This document shows positions 1-7,256 of a stretch of 64,000 nt of DNA, piece after piece. Both the position numbers and the translations under genes were made by a program. The stretch comes from Phycisphaerae bacterium (lineage in GTDB: Bacteria > Planctomycetota > Phycisphaerae > Phycisphaerales > SM1A02). The stretch is from NCBI GenBank assembly GCA_002702575.1, contig PAAJ01000001.1:1-64000 (forward strand). The letters are read 5' to 3'. The number at the start of each line of letters is the position of its first letter. The first letter of the stretch is position 1. The notes under the pieces were generated by a model. That model was not told where the DNA came from, searched no databases, and saw nothing but the letters and a program-made list of their open reading frames with translations.

Positions 1-188
1 AGGCCACTCGTAAGAAGGCCACTCGCAAGAAAGCCACTCGTAAGAAGGCAACTCGCAAGAAGGCCACTCGTAAGAAGGCCACTCGCAAGAAGGCCACACG
101 TAAGAAGGCAACTCGCAAGAAGGCCACTCGAAAGAAGGCCACTCGCAAGAAGGCCACACGTAAGAAAGCAACCCGTCGCCGCCGCTGA
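1..188 (+). CDS. C-terminal part of a lysine/arginine-rich histone-H1-like repeat protein (5' end outside window)
   Basis: The reading frame is open from the window edge to TGA at 186-188. It encodes eleven consecutive Ala-Thr-Arg-Lys-Lys pentapeptides followed by Ala-Thr and four Arg. Such low-complexity basic tails are known from histone-H1/Hc1-like nucleoid proteins in chlamydiae, planctomycetes and other bacteria, where they bind DNA non-specifically. No folded domain is visible because the N-terminus lies outside the window. A strong terminator follows at 267-302. A basic tail of a ribosomal protein or translation factor is an alternative that only the missing N-terminus could exclude. 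Confidence 0.7.
   Translation, partial: ATRKKATRKKATRKKATRKKATRKKATRKKATRKKATRKKATRKKATRKKATRKKATRRRR
3..167 (+). repeat. 15-bp tandem repeat array, 11 units, in-frame
   Basis: Eleven head-to-tail 15-bp units of the type GCC ACT CGT AAG AAG encode ATRKK. Arg codons alternate CGT/CGC through the first eight units, giving a 30-bp higher-order period, with single CGA and ACA variants near the end. The array is in frame with the basic protein and should expand or contract by whole pentapeptides. Confidence 0.95.
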
Positions 189-266
189 GCCGAAGCTCTC
201 CAGGACACGTGCTCCAGGACCGTGGAACGCTCAGGAGCTAGGACGGGTGTCCGATCGAATACGTCT

Positions 267-302
267 GAAGGCCGACCCATTGGGTCGGCCTTCGGGCTTT
301 TT
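267..302 (+). terminator. Rho-independent terminator
   Basis: A perfect 13-bp GC-rich stem (267-279 with 281-293) has a minimal loop, and a T-run follows at 298-302. It ends transcription of the ATRKK-repeat gene. Confidence 0.9.
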
Positions 303-429
303 GGAGATGGCTGATAACCGGTTCTGGAATGGAACTGCCGAGATTCCTGGCTGAGAGCCGATGACTTTCGGCTCTGATGCCTTAAAATGTTCTGTCCCTC
401 AGCAATGCCCCCCAGTGAGACGAAGAGTC

Positions 430-696
430 ATGACCCACATCATCGCTGAACCTTGCATCGGAACTAAGGACACGGCCTGTGTGGATGTCTGTCCGGTTGA
501 TTGCATCCACCCCACAAAGGATGAGAGCACCTACGAAGGCTTCGAGATGCTCTACATCGATCCTGAAACCTGCATCGACTGCGGGCTCTGTGTGGATGAA
601 TGTCCCGTTCAGGCGATCTTTCCTGAGGAAGATCTCCCTGAGGAGTGGCAGAAGTACATCAAGATCAATGCGGACTGGTATGAAGAGAACGGCTAG
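430..696 (+). CDS. fdxA: 7Fe ferredoxin ([3Fe-4S][4Fe-4S])
   Basis: Small cytosolic electron carrier of 88 residues. Cys9, Cys17 and Cys58 match the ligands of the [3Fe-4S] cluster. Cys21, Cys48, Cys51 and Cys54 match the [4Fe-4S] ligands. The extra cysteine found two residues after the first ligand in Azotobacter FdI is absent, so the first cluster should stay 3Fe. An upstream in-frame ATG at 361 exists, but the conserved protein begins at 430. A TAAAAT hexamer at 383-388 could serve as its -10 element. Partner enzymes cannot be told from the context. Confidence 0.9.
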   Translation: MTHIIAEPCIGTKDTACVDVCPVDCIHPTKDESTYEGFEMLYIDPETCIDCGLCVDECPVQAIFPEEDLPEEWQKYIKINADWYEENG

Positions 697-716
697 AGCT
701 GCCGTTCAAATGGCTG

Positions 717-1115
717 CTAGGCAGCATCATCACTGACCTGCTCCAGGCCACTGTGTGCGTCCGGGCGTTCCGTCCAATCCTCCGCCTTGCTGCCAAGCGA
801 CAGTTCACTGGGGAGGGTCTTGCGATAACCCAGTCTGCGAATGACCTCGAGGACATCTGTCCACGTCGGGAATGTCTTCCCGTTGACTCGTTTGAAGGCG
901 TCAATGGCCTGGACGAAGAGAAACTGCTCCTGAGTCATCTCGCCTTCTTCAGCAGATCGAAGAAAATCACTGCGTCGCCGTCCCGGGCCCCGACGCCTCT
1001 CCAGGTTGGTATCCGAGGTCTGCTCATTGGTATCGCGACGATTGAGACCACTGCGTCGATCAACAACATTCAACGATCGGGGGTCCTTTGGGTTGGTGCT
1101 GGGGTCTTTCGTCAT
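717..1115 (-). CDS. Conserved-looking hypothetical protein with basic N-terminus
   Basis: 132 residues. The first 50 are polar and Arg-rich with two runs of the RRxGxxRR type and are probably disordered. The second half contains a predicted helical stretch (about residues 60-100) with aromatic residues, in a Phe-Pro-Thr-Trp-Thr-Asp context that resembles a small HTH-like fold. It lies convergent with the ferredoxin gene, 20 bp away, and divergent from the membrane protein at 1277. No family could be assigned. A nucleic-acid role is only a guess from its charge. Confidence 0.6.
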   Translation of the reverse strand: MTKDPSTNPKDPRSLNVVDRRSGLNRRDTNEQTSDTNLERRRGPGRRRSDFLRSAEEGEMTQEQFLFVQAIDAFKRVNGKTFPTWTDVLEVIRRLGYRKTLPSELSLGSKAEDWTERPDAHSGLEQVSDDAA

Positions 1116-1276
1116 TACGCCTACCTTTCACGACAGCAGATACCGAACCGGAGTTCGGCTTCGCCCGCTAGGATGATCCTCGGCTTTGCGGGCCAGCCTC
1201 TCCAGAGAGTGGTCCGAAGATGGGCTGGTTTCCAGTCTGAAGACGCTGAATCGCCAGAAAAGAACGATTGACCCGC

Positions 1277-1729
1277 ATGACCCAACCCGCATCACAAGCT
1301 GCCGATTCACAACCACGGTCCTGCAACCCCACGGCTGGGCTGCTGGCATGGATCTTCCCGGGCCTCGGACATGTCTATCTCGGACAGCGTCATCGAGGAT
1401 TTCTGGTCATGGCCGGAATCCTCTTCCTGTTCATCTGCGGTCTGCTTGTCGGTGGACTGGATGCCGTTGATCTCAAGAACGACAAGATCTGGTTTGTTGG
1501 CCAGGCCTTCAACGGCCCCATCACGTTCGTTGCAAATTTCCTCAATCAAACATTGATCCAGGCTCGACCGGAGGCGCTTCGTCTTCAACTGGTCGGCCTG
1601 GGCAACGTGAATGCTCTGGGCACCTTGTTCATCACGCTCGGGGGCCTGATGAATCTGATTGTCATTCTGGACGCCTTCTACCCCCAACCATGGGATGACC
1701 GGCCAGCACGTCGAAAGGATGATCGATGA
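1277..1729 (+). CDS. Small multi-pass membrane protein (DUF6677/TM2-like)
   Basis: 150 residues with three hydrophobic segments (about residues 15-30, 38-55 and 113-132). The N-terminal Leu-Ala-Trp-Ile-Phe-Pro-Gly-Leu-Gly-His motif is followed by Tyr-Leu-Gly-Gln, reminiscent of TM2-type membrane proteins. Planctomycetes carry such proteins under the name DUF6677, an assignment made from memory. The ATG at 1277 is preferred over the in-frame TTG at 1268. Its stop overlaps the start of the next membrane gene, so the two are probably cotranscribed and may form one complex. Confidence 0.65.
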   Translation: MTQPASQAADSQPRSCNPTAGLLAWIFPGLGHVYLGQRHRGFLVMAGILFLFICGLLVGGLDAVDLKNDKIWFVGQAFNGPITFVANFLNQTLIQARPEALRLQLVGLGNVNALGTLFITLGGLMNLIVILDAFYPQPWDDRPARRKDDR

Positions 1730-1971
1730 GTTGCTTGGCCTGGATCCCGTTCATGGAGCCGATCAACTGGTTTCACAGCTGGTGGTACCTGCTGCTGCTG
1801 CCTCTGGCCTTTGGACTCTCCATGGCCTACAAGGCCATCCGAGTGCCGAATCTCAAGCAGTACTGGTGGCAAGTCACACTGATGACCTCCCAGATCGTTC
1901 TTGGTGTCATAGCGCTTGGGATCGTGCTGGTGCTCTTTGTGCAGTTTGCCATCCCGGCACTGACCAACTGA
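1726..1971 (+). CDS. Small two-helix membrane protein
   Basis: 81 residues with two hydrophobic helices (about residues 17-35 and 52-75). The Trp-rich N-terminus is likely on one membrane face. Its ATG overlaps the TGA of the preceding membrane gene (ATGA), indicating translational coupling. No family was recognised. Function is unknown, but partnership with the upstream three-helix protein is likely. Confidence 0.65.
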   Translation: MSCLAWIPFMEPINWFHSWWYLLLLPLAFGLSMAYKAIRVPNLKQYWWQVTLMTSQIVLGVIALGIVLVLFVQFAIPALTN

Positions 1972-2166
1972 TTCGATCGGATGTCCGGTTCCTCAAGGAT
2001 CCTCCGTCATCAAGGCCCTTGAACGGCCTTGTAATCGCCGTTGAGAGCGTCTTCAGAGCACATTGGCGAGAATTTCAGATCTTGCCGATGTGTATTGGTT
2101 GGGAGCATGCCATGGATGGCTGCTCCTGTGCAGAGAAGAGAGAGACAAGCCAGGGACGGTGCACGC

Positions 2167-3099
2167 ATGAAAACGGTTACGACTGCTTACCAAGGTCGCC
2201 CCGCGGCGACCGGAGGTCGAACTTCGCCTCAAAAAACCCACGACGCCCCGAGACATGGACGTGCGTGCGGTCCAAGCGTTCGAGAAGGTCGACGTTCAGC
2301 ACGAAAACGGGATCGAGAGGCCATCCAGGAGACCTGGCGGCAATACAAGACCAGTCCTTCTGAACACCTTCGGGACGAGCTGGTTGCCCATTACATGGAG
2401 CAGCACGTGAGGCTCATTGCAGAGCGTTTTCGATCCTCTCTGCCACCTTCAATTGATGTCGATGATCTGCTTCAGCAGGGCTATCTCGGCCTGATGAGAT
2501 CGATCGAACGCTATGAGCTCGATCGAGGAACCCGGTTTGAGACCTTCAGCTCGCTGCGTATTATCGGATCCATGCGAGATTGGCTTCGTGAGCAGGATCA
2601 CATTCCACGACAGGTCAGGCAACGGTCTCGCCTGGTGAGCTCCGTCATGGAGCGATTCAAGGTGATGCATGGTCGCATGCCCGATGTGGATGAGCTGGGA
2701 GATCTTCTGGACCTGCCTCTGGAGGATGCCCTGGTCAGTCTGACCGCAGCGAGGCCGCCTGCCATGGTGACCTTCAGTACGGTCACGGCGTCCTCTGCTG
2801 ATGACAGTCACGAGAACTCTGAACTGGCCGGTATGGCTGACGGGAATCCGTCCAATAATCCACTCCACGATCTGAGTCGAGACGACCTGCGTCACTGGCT
2901 GACACGGGAACTGGATGGACGAGATCAGCTCATCGTGGTCCTCTACTACTACGAGAACATGACCATGAGAGAGATCGGTGTCGTCATCGGATGCTCGGAA
3001 TCCAGGGTCTCGCAGCGTCTGAACTCGATTCTGCTGAGACTGCGAGCAGCCTTTTCGACTCCTCGAGGTCGATTCGAACTGACTCCGCTGGACATGTGA
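2167..3099 (+). CDS. RNA polymerase sigma factor, sigma-70 family, FliA/WhiG-like
   Basis: 310 residues. After a basic, probably disordered N-terminus (about 60 residues) comes region 2, with Asp-Val-Asp-Asp-Leu-Leu-Gln-Gln-Gly-Tyr and the Phe-Glu-Thr-Phe-Ser-Ser core-binding/-10 helix. A region 3-like segment and region 4, an HTH around Met-Arg-Glu-Ile-Gly followed by Ser-Arg-Val-Ser-Gln, complete it. Domain order fits group 3 sigma factors such as FliA and WhiG. No flagellar gene is nearby and no anti-sigma factor is evident. The start at 2167 is chosen because the upstream in-frame extension has no sigma-like features. Confidence 0.85.
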   Translation: MKTVTTAYQGRPAATGGRTSPQKTHDAPRHGRACGPSVREGRRSARKRDREAIQETWRQYKTSPSEHLRDELVAHYMEQHVRLIAERFRSSLPPSIDVDDLLQQGYLGLMRSIERYELDRGTRFETFSSLRIIGSMRDWLREQDHIPRQVRQRSRLVSSVMERFKVMHGRMPDVDELGDLLDLPLEDALVSLTAARPPAMVTFSTVTASSADDSHENSELAGMADGNPSNNPLHDLSRDDLRHWLTRELDGRDQLIVVLYYYENMTMREIGVVIGCSESRVSQRLNSILLRLRAAFSTPRGRFELTPLDM

Positions 3100-3138
3100 C
3101 AACACCTCTGATCAGCCGCTTGGAGATCGATTGGTGAT

Positions 3139-3144
3139 TACGAT
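3139..3144 (+). promoter_or_regulatory. Candidate -10 element of a leaderless promoter
   Basis: TACGAT ends exactly 6 nt before the ATG at 3151, placing the transcription start at or next to the start codon. No Shine-Dalgarno fits in the gap and no convincing -35 was found. Confidence 0.45.
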
Positions 3145-3150
3145 GTCCCC

Positions 3151-3444
3151 ATGTCCCGACTGTGGAAAGTCAGCCTGCTTCTGATCAGCCTCGTTTCAGC
3201 CGTCGCATTGAATCTGATCTTCACACGATGGGGGACCATGAGCCCCGATCTGGCGTTGCTCAGCTTCAGATGGGACTGGGAAATGACGCTCGGGATCTCT
3301 GATGCTGATGAGGTCGGGATCTTCGCAGCCCCGTTTCTGGCCCACCTGCCGTGGGTCAGCCTCCTTCTGGGCCTCATCATCCCACTGATGCTGCTGGGGC
3401 TGGCTATGTACATCCTGGTTCGCCTGAAATCGACTCCTGCCTGA
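3151..3444 (+). CDS. Small two-helix membrane protein
   Basis: 97 residues. An N-terminal hydrophobic segment (about residues 5-24) and a C-terminal one (about residues 68-92) flank a soluble loop of roughly 45 residues containing acidic and Trp residues. The N-terminal segment could be an uncleaved signal anchor. It lies between the sigma-factor gene and the membrane-anchored HTH gene, all on the same strand. No family was recognised. Translation probably starts on a leaderless transcript. Confidence 0.6.
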   Translation: MSRLWKVSLLLISLVSAVALNLIFTRWGTMSPDLALLSFRWDWEMTLGISDADEVGIFAAPFLAHLPWVSLLLGLIIPLMLLGLAMYILVRLKSTPA

Positions 3445-3592
3445 TTCAGGCCATGCCTATGGTGCGGAAATCGGCCGCGGAACCGCCTGAGGCGTTGCTG
3501 CTGGTACCGAGAGCGGATACTCTCACGGTTTCACCGGTGGTCGACCATGAGACCGTCCACTGGAGAGTCTTCTGGACCCGGGAGCCCCTGAC

Positions 3593-4501
3593 ATGGCCAA
3601 GATGTTCTACACAATTGAAGAGGTCTGCGAAAAGCTCGGAAAGACCACCGATGAGATCAATGACATGGTCACATCCGGTCAGATCCAGGAGTTTCGCGAC
3701 GGTGAAAAACTCATCTTCAAGGTCGAGCAGATCGATCTGCTGACGGATTCCGATGTTGATGACAGCAGCATCGAACTCGATCTCTCCAATGATGGTGGAA
3801 CAGGCCTTGGCTTTTCGAGTGATGACGCATCGGGCTCATCAGATAGCCTGATCGAACTGACCGGTTCATCGACCGGCATTCCACACGAGTCACAATCTCC
3901 AGCGTCCAATCCATCGATGGCGAGCAGCACTGGAAGTGGACTCGCCTTTGATCTGAGTGGCTCGGCCTCCGGCGTCTCCGCTTTCGGTGGAGATGACGCT
4001 GGAGAGACCCAGCTCGGCGAAGAACTTGATGAAGACCTCACTCTGGAATCAGTCGGTTCCGGCAGTGGCCTGCTTGATCTCACGCGGGAATCCGACGACA
4101 CCTCCCTGGGTGCGGAACTTCTGGAAGAGGTCTACTCGGGAGAAGATGAATTCGAGCTTCCTGCCAATGCCTCTGGACTGTTTGAAGCCGTTTCACCGGC
4201 AGAGACCGCCGAGCCTGGCGCCGCACCGTCAGCCGCACCAGCCAGTGGTGGGGCCGCACCCATGATGATGGTGGAGGAAGAATACGACGGTGCCGGTTCT
4301 GGCCTCAGCGTTGGCCTGAGCATCGGTGCACTCGTTGCCATGATCGTGCTCCTCGTTGTCCTCGCTTCGGAACTGGAAGGAACCGCGTCGATCCTGACGG
4401 ACGCCATTGCTGGCAGCCTGTGGATCTGGACCGGGGGACTGGCTGTAGGAGCACTGGTCGCTGGCGGCATCGGCCTCTTCATTGGTCGAGCTTCCGAGTA
4501 A
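3593..4501 (+). CDS. Membrane-anchored excisionase/MerR-like HTH protein
   Basis: 302 residues. Residues 1-50 look like the helix-turn-helix of the MerR/excisionase group: Tyr-Thr-Ile-Glu-Glu-Val-Cys-Glu-Lys-Leu-Gly, then a Ser-Gly-Gln-Ile recognition turn and a Phe-Arg-Asp-Gly-Glu wing. About 170 acidic, Ser/Gly/Asp-rich residues follow and are probably disordered. Two C-terminal membrane helices lie at about residues 238-258 and 272-296. Planctomycetes often carry this HTH module in unusual contexts. The architecture suggests a DNA- or protein-binding head tethered to the inner membrane. The psd gene follows 36 bp downstream. Confidence 0.75.
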   Translation: MAKMFYTIEEVCEKLGKTTDEINDMVTSGQIQEFRDGEKLIFKVEQIDLLTDSDVDDSSIELDLSNDGGTGLGFSSDDASGSSDSLIELTGSSTGIPHESQSPASNPSMASSTGSGLAFDLSGSASGVSAFGGDDAGETQLGEELDEDLTLESVGSGSGLLDLTRESDDTSLGAELLEEVYSGEDEFELPANASGLFEAVSPAETAEPGAAPSAAPASGGAAPMMMVEEEYDGAGSGLSVGLSIGALVAMIVLLVVLASELEGTASILTDAIAGSLWIWTGGLAVGALVAGGIGLFIGRASE

Positions 4502-4537
4502 TCACGGGCATCCGATCTTCTCTCAAAGAAGCCCCGC

Positions 4538-5227
4538 ATGAGGCTAGCGCATTACGGCATCCGGGAATGGGGGACAGCATTCGGTGTCTTTGCTGCCGGT
4601 GTTGGCATTGTCCTCTTCATCGATCCTGTGCTTTCCATCAAGCTGAGCATTCTGATTCCACTTGGAATCCTGATGTTCGCCGTGATGGCGTTCTTTCGTG
4701 ATCCAAATCGGACCGTCCCCGCTGATTGGTCTACCGAGCAGATGTTGAGCCCGGCTGATGGGGTCATTTCAAGTATCGAATCCCATGAGCAGCATCCGGA
4801 TCTGGGTGGCCCGGGAATCGTGATCAGGATCTTCCTGAGTGTCCTGGATGTCCATCTCAACCGCTGGCCATGCAACGGTGCCGTGACGCTGAATCGACAT
4901 GTCCCTGGTCGTCATCACGATGCCCGGAGTGATCGATGTCACATGGAGAACGAGCACAATCTGGTCCTGATCCGCAGAGACGATGACACGATCATCGGTG
5001 TTCGTCAGATCGCAGGCTTGATTGCGAGGAGAATCGTCTGTCCTGTCGATATCGATGATCGAGCAGAAGCCGGTCAGCGATATGGAATGATCAAGTTCGG
5101 ATCAAGCACCGAGTTGATTCTTCCGACTCCAGAGCATGTGGACGTCAAGGTCAGCAAGGGTGATCGTGTCCGGGCCGGGGAGACCGTGCTGGCTGTCCTG
5201 CCCGAAGCCAATGCCATCAAGCCGTGA
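4538..5227 (+). CDS. psd: Phosphatidylserine decarboxylase (short, archaeal/Gram-positive type)
   Basis: Membrane-associated, pyruvoyl-dependent enzyme that makes phosphatidylethanolamine from phosphatidylserine. 229 residues is the length of the short class. Residues 1-45 hold two membrane segments. Phe-Phe-Arg-Asp-Pro-Asn-Arg, Ser-Pro-Ala-Asp-Gly and a central Asp-Val-His-Leu-Asn-Arg (first His/Asp site) are typical. Near the C-terminus Phe-Gly-Ser-Ser-Thr is the self-cleavage site, where the second Ser becomes the pyruvoyl group. The usual partner pssA is not adjacent. Confidence 0.93.
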   Translation: MRLAHYGIREWGTAFGVFAAGVGIVLFIDPVLSIKLSILIPLGILMFAVMAFFRDPNRTVPADWSTEQMLSPADGVISSIESHEQHPDLGGPGIVIRIFLSVLDVHLNRWPCNGAVTLNRHVPGRHHDARSDRCHMENEHNLVLIRRDDDTIIGVRQIAGLIARRIVCPVDIDDRAEAGQRYGMIKFGSSTELILPTPEHVDVKVSKGDRVRAGETVLAVLPEANAIKP

Positions 5228-5486
5228 GATCCACCTTGCGAACACCAGCCGGTTGACCATCAGCCTTGCGACGCTGTTCCTGCCGGGTCTGCTCCGAGGT
5301 GTTTTCAGGCACCGAATCAACCGCGTCAGAAAGCTCCACGCCATCCACGGCTCTTCTTGAACGTGCCTCTGCAGTCGCGTGCTCATCCTCGAGCGCATGC
5401 TGGCGATTGCGGTTGCGTCCCGCGATCTGAGTGGCCTCGGCTGCCAATGCAGCGGACGCTTGGATGAAACCGGTGATCAAGCCCAT
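5217..5486 (-). CDS. Hypothetical protein
   Basis: 89 residues, Ala-rich at the N-terminus, then highly charged and probably helical or disordered. It overlaps the 3' end of psd by 11 bp on the opposite strand and lies 41 bp downstream of metG on the same strand, so it could be the distal gene of a metG transcript. No domain was recognised and no clear ribosome-binding site was seen. It may not be a real gene. Confidence 0.4.
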   Translation of the reverse strand: MGLITGFIQASAALAAEATQIAGRNRNRQHALEDEHATAEARSRRAVDGVELSDAVDSVPENTSEQTRQEQRRKADGQPAGVRKVDLTA

Positions 5487-5527
5487 ACAAGCTCTATCGG
5501 CGTGATCGCATCGATCTCCAAGAATTC

Positions 5528-7090
5528 TCAGGAAGTCTCGACTCTTGGGAACAACGCAACCTTGTCGATCGGAGTACCCGCCTCAAGGCGACCCCATGCG
5601 CATTCCGTACGAAGCTCCCCGCTTGGGCTCCCCAGATGCCATGATTCACGAAGTTGATGGATTCGATCGGGCAGCGTTGCTTCCAGAAGACAGGATGCGA
5701 TTCGGATGGCCTCGGCACATCGGTACAGGATCGATGCAACTTTGCCTGAAGCGTCGGGATCCTTGGCCAGCTTGAAAGGCTCGGTGTCATTGATGAACGC
5801 ATCGACCTGTCGCACGATGGTCATGGCAGCAGCAATCGAGCCCGAAAGATCGAACCGATCCATCGAACTGATCGAGGCTTCGACCTGCTCACTCGTGAAG
5901 GCCTCCCACTCGACACCGCCACCTGCGCATTCGCCCGTGTCCTCTGGACAGACGCCATCACAGTACTTGCCGATCATGGCCGAAGTACGGCTCGCACAGT
6001 TGCCGAGCGTATTCACCAGATCGGTCGTATAGGTCTCGTGGAACTGACTGCGGGAGAAATCGGCATCCGTCGCACCAAGCGGTCCCTGGGTTGCCAGGAA
6101 GTACCGCAATGCGTCGCTTCCATAGGCTTCCATGTACGACTGCAACTGCTCGAGATCGATGAAGTTGCCCAGTGACTTGGACATCTTCTGCCCTTCACTG
6201 ATCCAGAAGGAGTGTGCGTAGACACAGGCGGGCAAGGGCAGTTTCAACGCCATCAGCAGTGCTGGCCAGATCACGGCATGGAACCAGAGGATCTCCTTGC
6301 CGATCACCTGCATGCTCGCAGGCCAGTATCCGAAGCGGTCCTCATGCCACTCCGAACCAGGCTCGGCTGCGCCCAATGCGGTGATGTAGTTGAACAGGGC
6401 GTCGATCCAGACATAGATCACATGTTCCGACGCGCCAGGTACCCCGATTCCCCAGGCGAAGTTGGTTCGGCTGATGGGAACATCCTGAAGACCTTCACGA
6501 AGGCGACCGAGCACCTCGTTTCGCCTCGCATCTGGACGAACAATGCCGGGGTGCTCTTCAAACATCCTTTCAAGCCGGTCTTGATAGGCACTCAGCTTGA
6601 AGTAGTAGTTTTCCTCGGTTGCACGCTCGAGCGGCTTCCCGGAGATCGGGGAGACGTGATTCACCTCTCGTGCCTTCGTCTCGGTGTAATACTCCTCCTG
6701 ACCGGCGTCATACCAGCCTTCAAAGGTTCCGAGATAGACGTCGCCGGAATCCATCAGCTGCTTGACGAGGGCCTGGACCTGCTGCTCATGACGTGGATCC
6801 GTGGTTCGGATGAACTCGTCATTGGTGAGATCGAACATTCCCATGATTCGTCGAAACTCGGCTGAATTCTCGTCTGCCAGCGCCTGGGGGGTGACCCCTC
6901 TTGCTTCAGCGGATTGTTCGACCTTCTGACCGTGCTCATCCGTACCGGTGAGGAAGAACACATCGTGACCGAGCAATCTCTGAAAACGAGCCCAGACATC
7001 GCAGATTGTCGTCGTGTAGACATGACCGATATGGGGACGGTCATTGACGTAGTAGATCGGTGTCGAGATGTAGCGTTTGGAGCAGCTCAC
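5528..7090 (-). CDS. metG: Methionyl-tRNA synthetase
   Basis: Charges tRNA-Met with methionine. Class I signature HIGH lies at residues 20-23 and KMSKS lies in the second half of the catalytic domain. An anticodon-binding alpha-helical domain fills the C-terminus. 520 residues is the short form: the C-terminal tRNA-binding (Trbp111-like) domain is absent. The knuckle region has no cysteines, so the zinc of E. coli-type enzymes is not expected. Translation starts with GTG at 7090, nine nt after a TACCAT hexamer, so the leader is very short. Confidence 0.96.
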   Translation of the reverse strand: MSCSKRYISTPIYYVNDRPHIGHVYTTTICDVWARFQRLLGHDVFFLTGTDEHGQKVEQSAEARGVTPQALADENSAEFRRIMGMFDLTNDEFIRTTDPRHEQQVQALVKQLMDSGDVYLGTFEGWYDAGQEEYYTETKAREVNHVSPISGKPLERATEENYYFKLSAYQDRLERMFEEHPGIVRPDARRNEVLGRLREGLQDVPISRTNFAWGIGVPGASEHVIYVWIDALFNYITALGAAEPGSEWHEDRFGYWPASMQVIGKEILWFHAVIWPALLMALKLPLPACVYAHSFWISEGQKMSKSLGNFIDLEQLQSYMEAYGSDALRYFLATQGPLGATDADFSRSQFHETYTTDLVNTLGNCASRTSAMIGKYCDGVCPEDTGECAGGGVEWEAFTSEQVEASISSMDRFDLSGSIAAAMTIVRQVDAFINDTEPFKLAKDPDASGKVASILYRCAEAIRIASCLLEATLPDRIHQLRESWHLGSPSGELRTECAWGRLEAGTPIDKVALFPRVETS

Positions 7091-7099
7091 AGGGCTTGG

Positions 7100-7108
7100 A
7101 TGGTAGCA
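7100..7108 (-). promoter_or_regulatory. Candidate extended -10 promoter of metG
   Basis: On the minus strand the sequence reads TGCTACCAT, a TGN-extended -10 element 9 nt before the GTG start of metG. The predicted 5' leader would be only two or three nucleotides. Confidence 0.4.
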
Positions 7109-7256
7109 AGCAGCCCCCGGGAGGGTTCTGGCCCAAAATCCGCATCGTTGGCTGCAATGAGCCGATTCTGCTCAGAAGCAGGGTCGGTTGGATCCGATGA
7201 GGGATACCATGAAGGTTGTATCGCAGTCATTGAGTAGTTCGCCGAGGAGGACCCGC

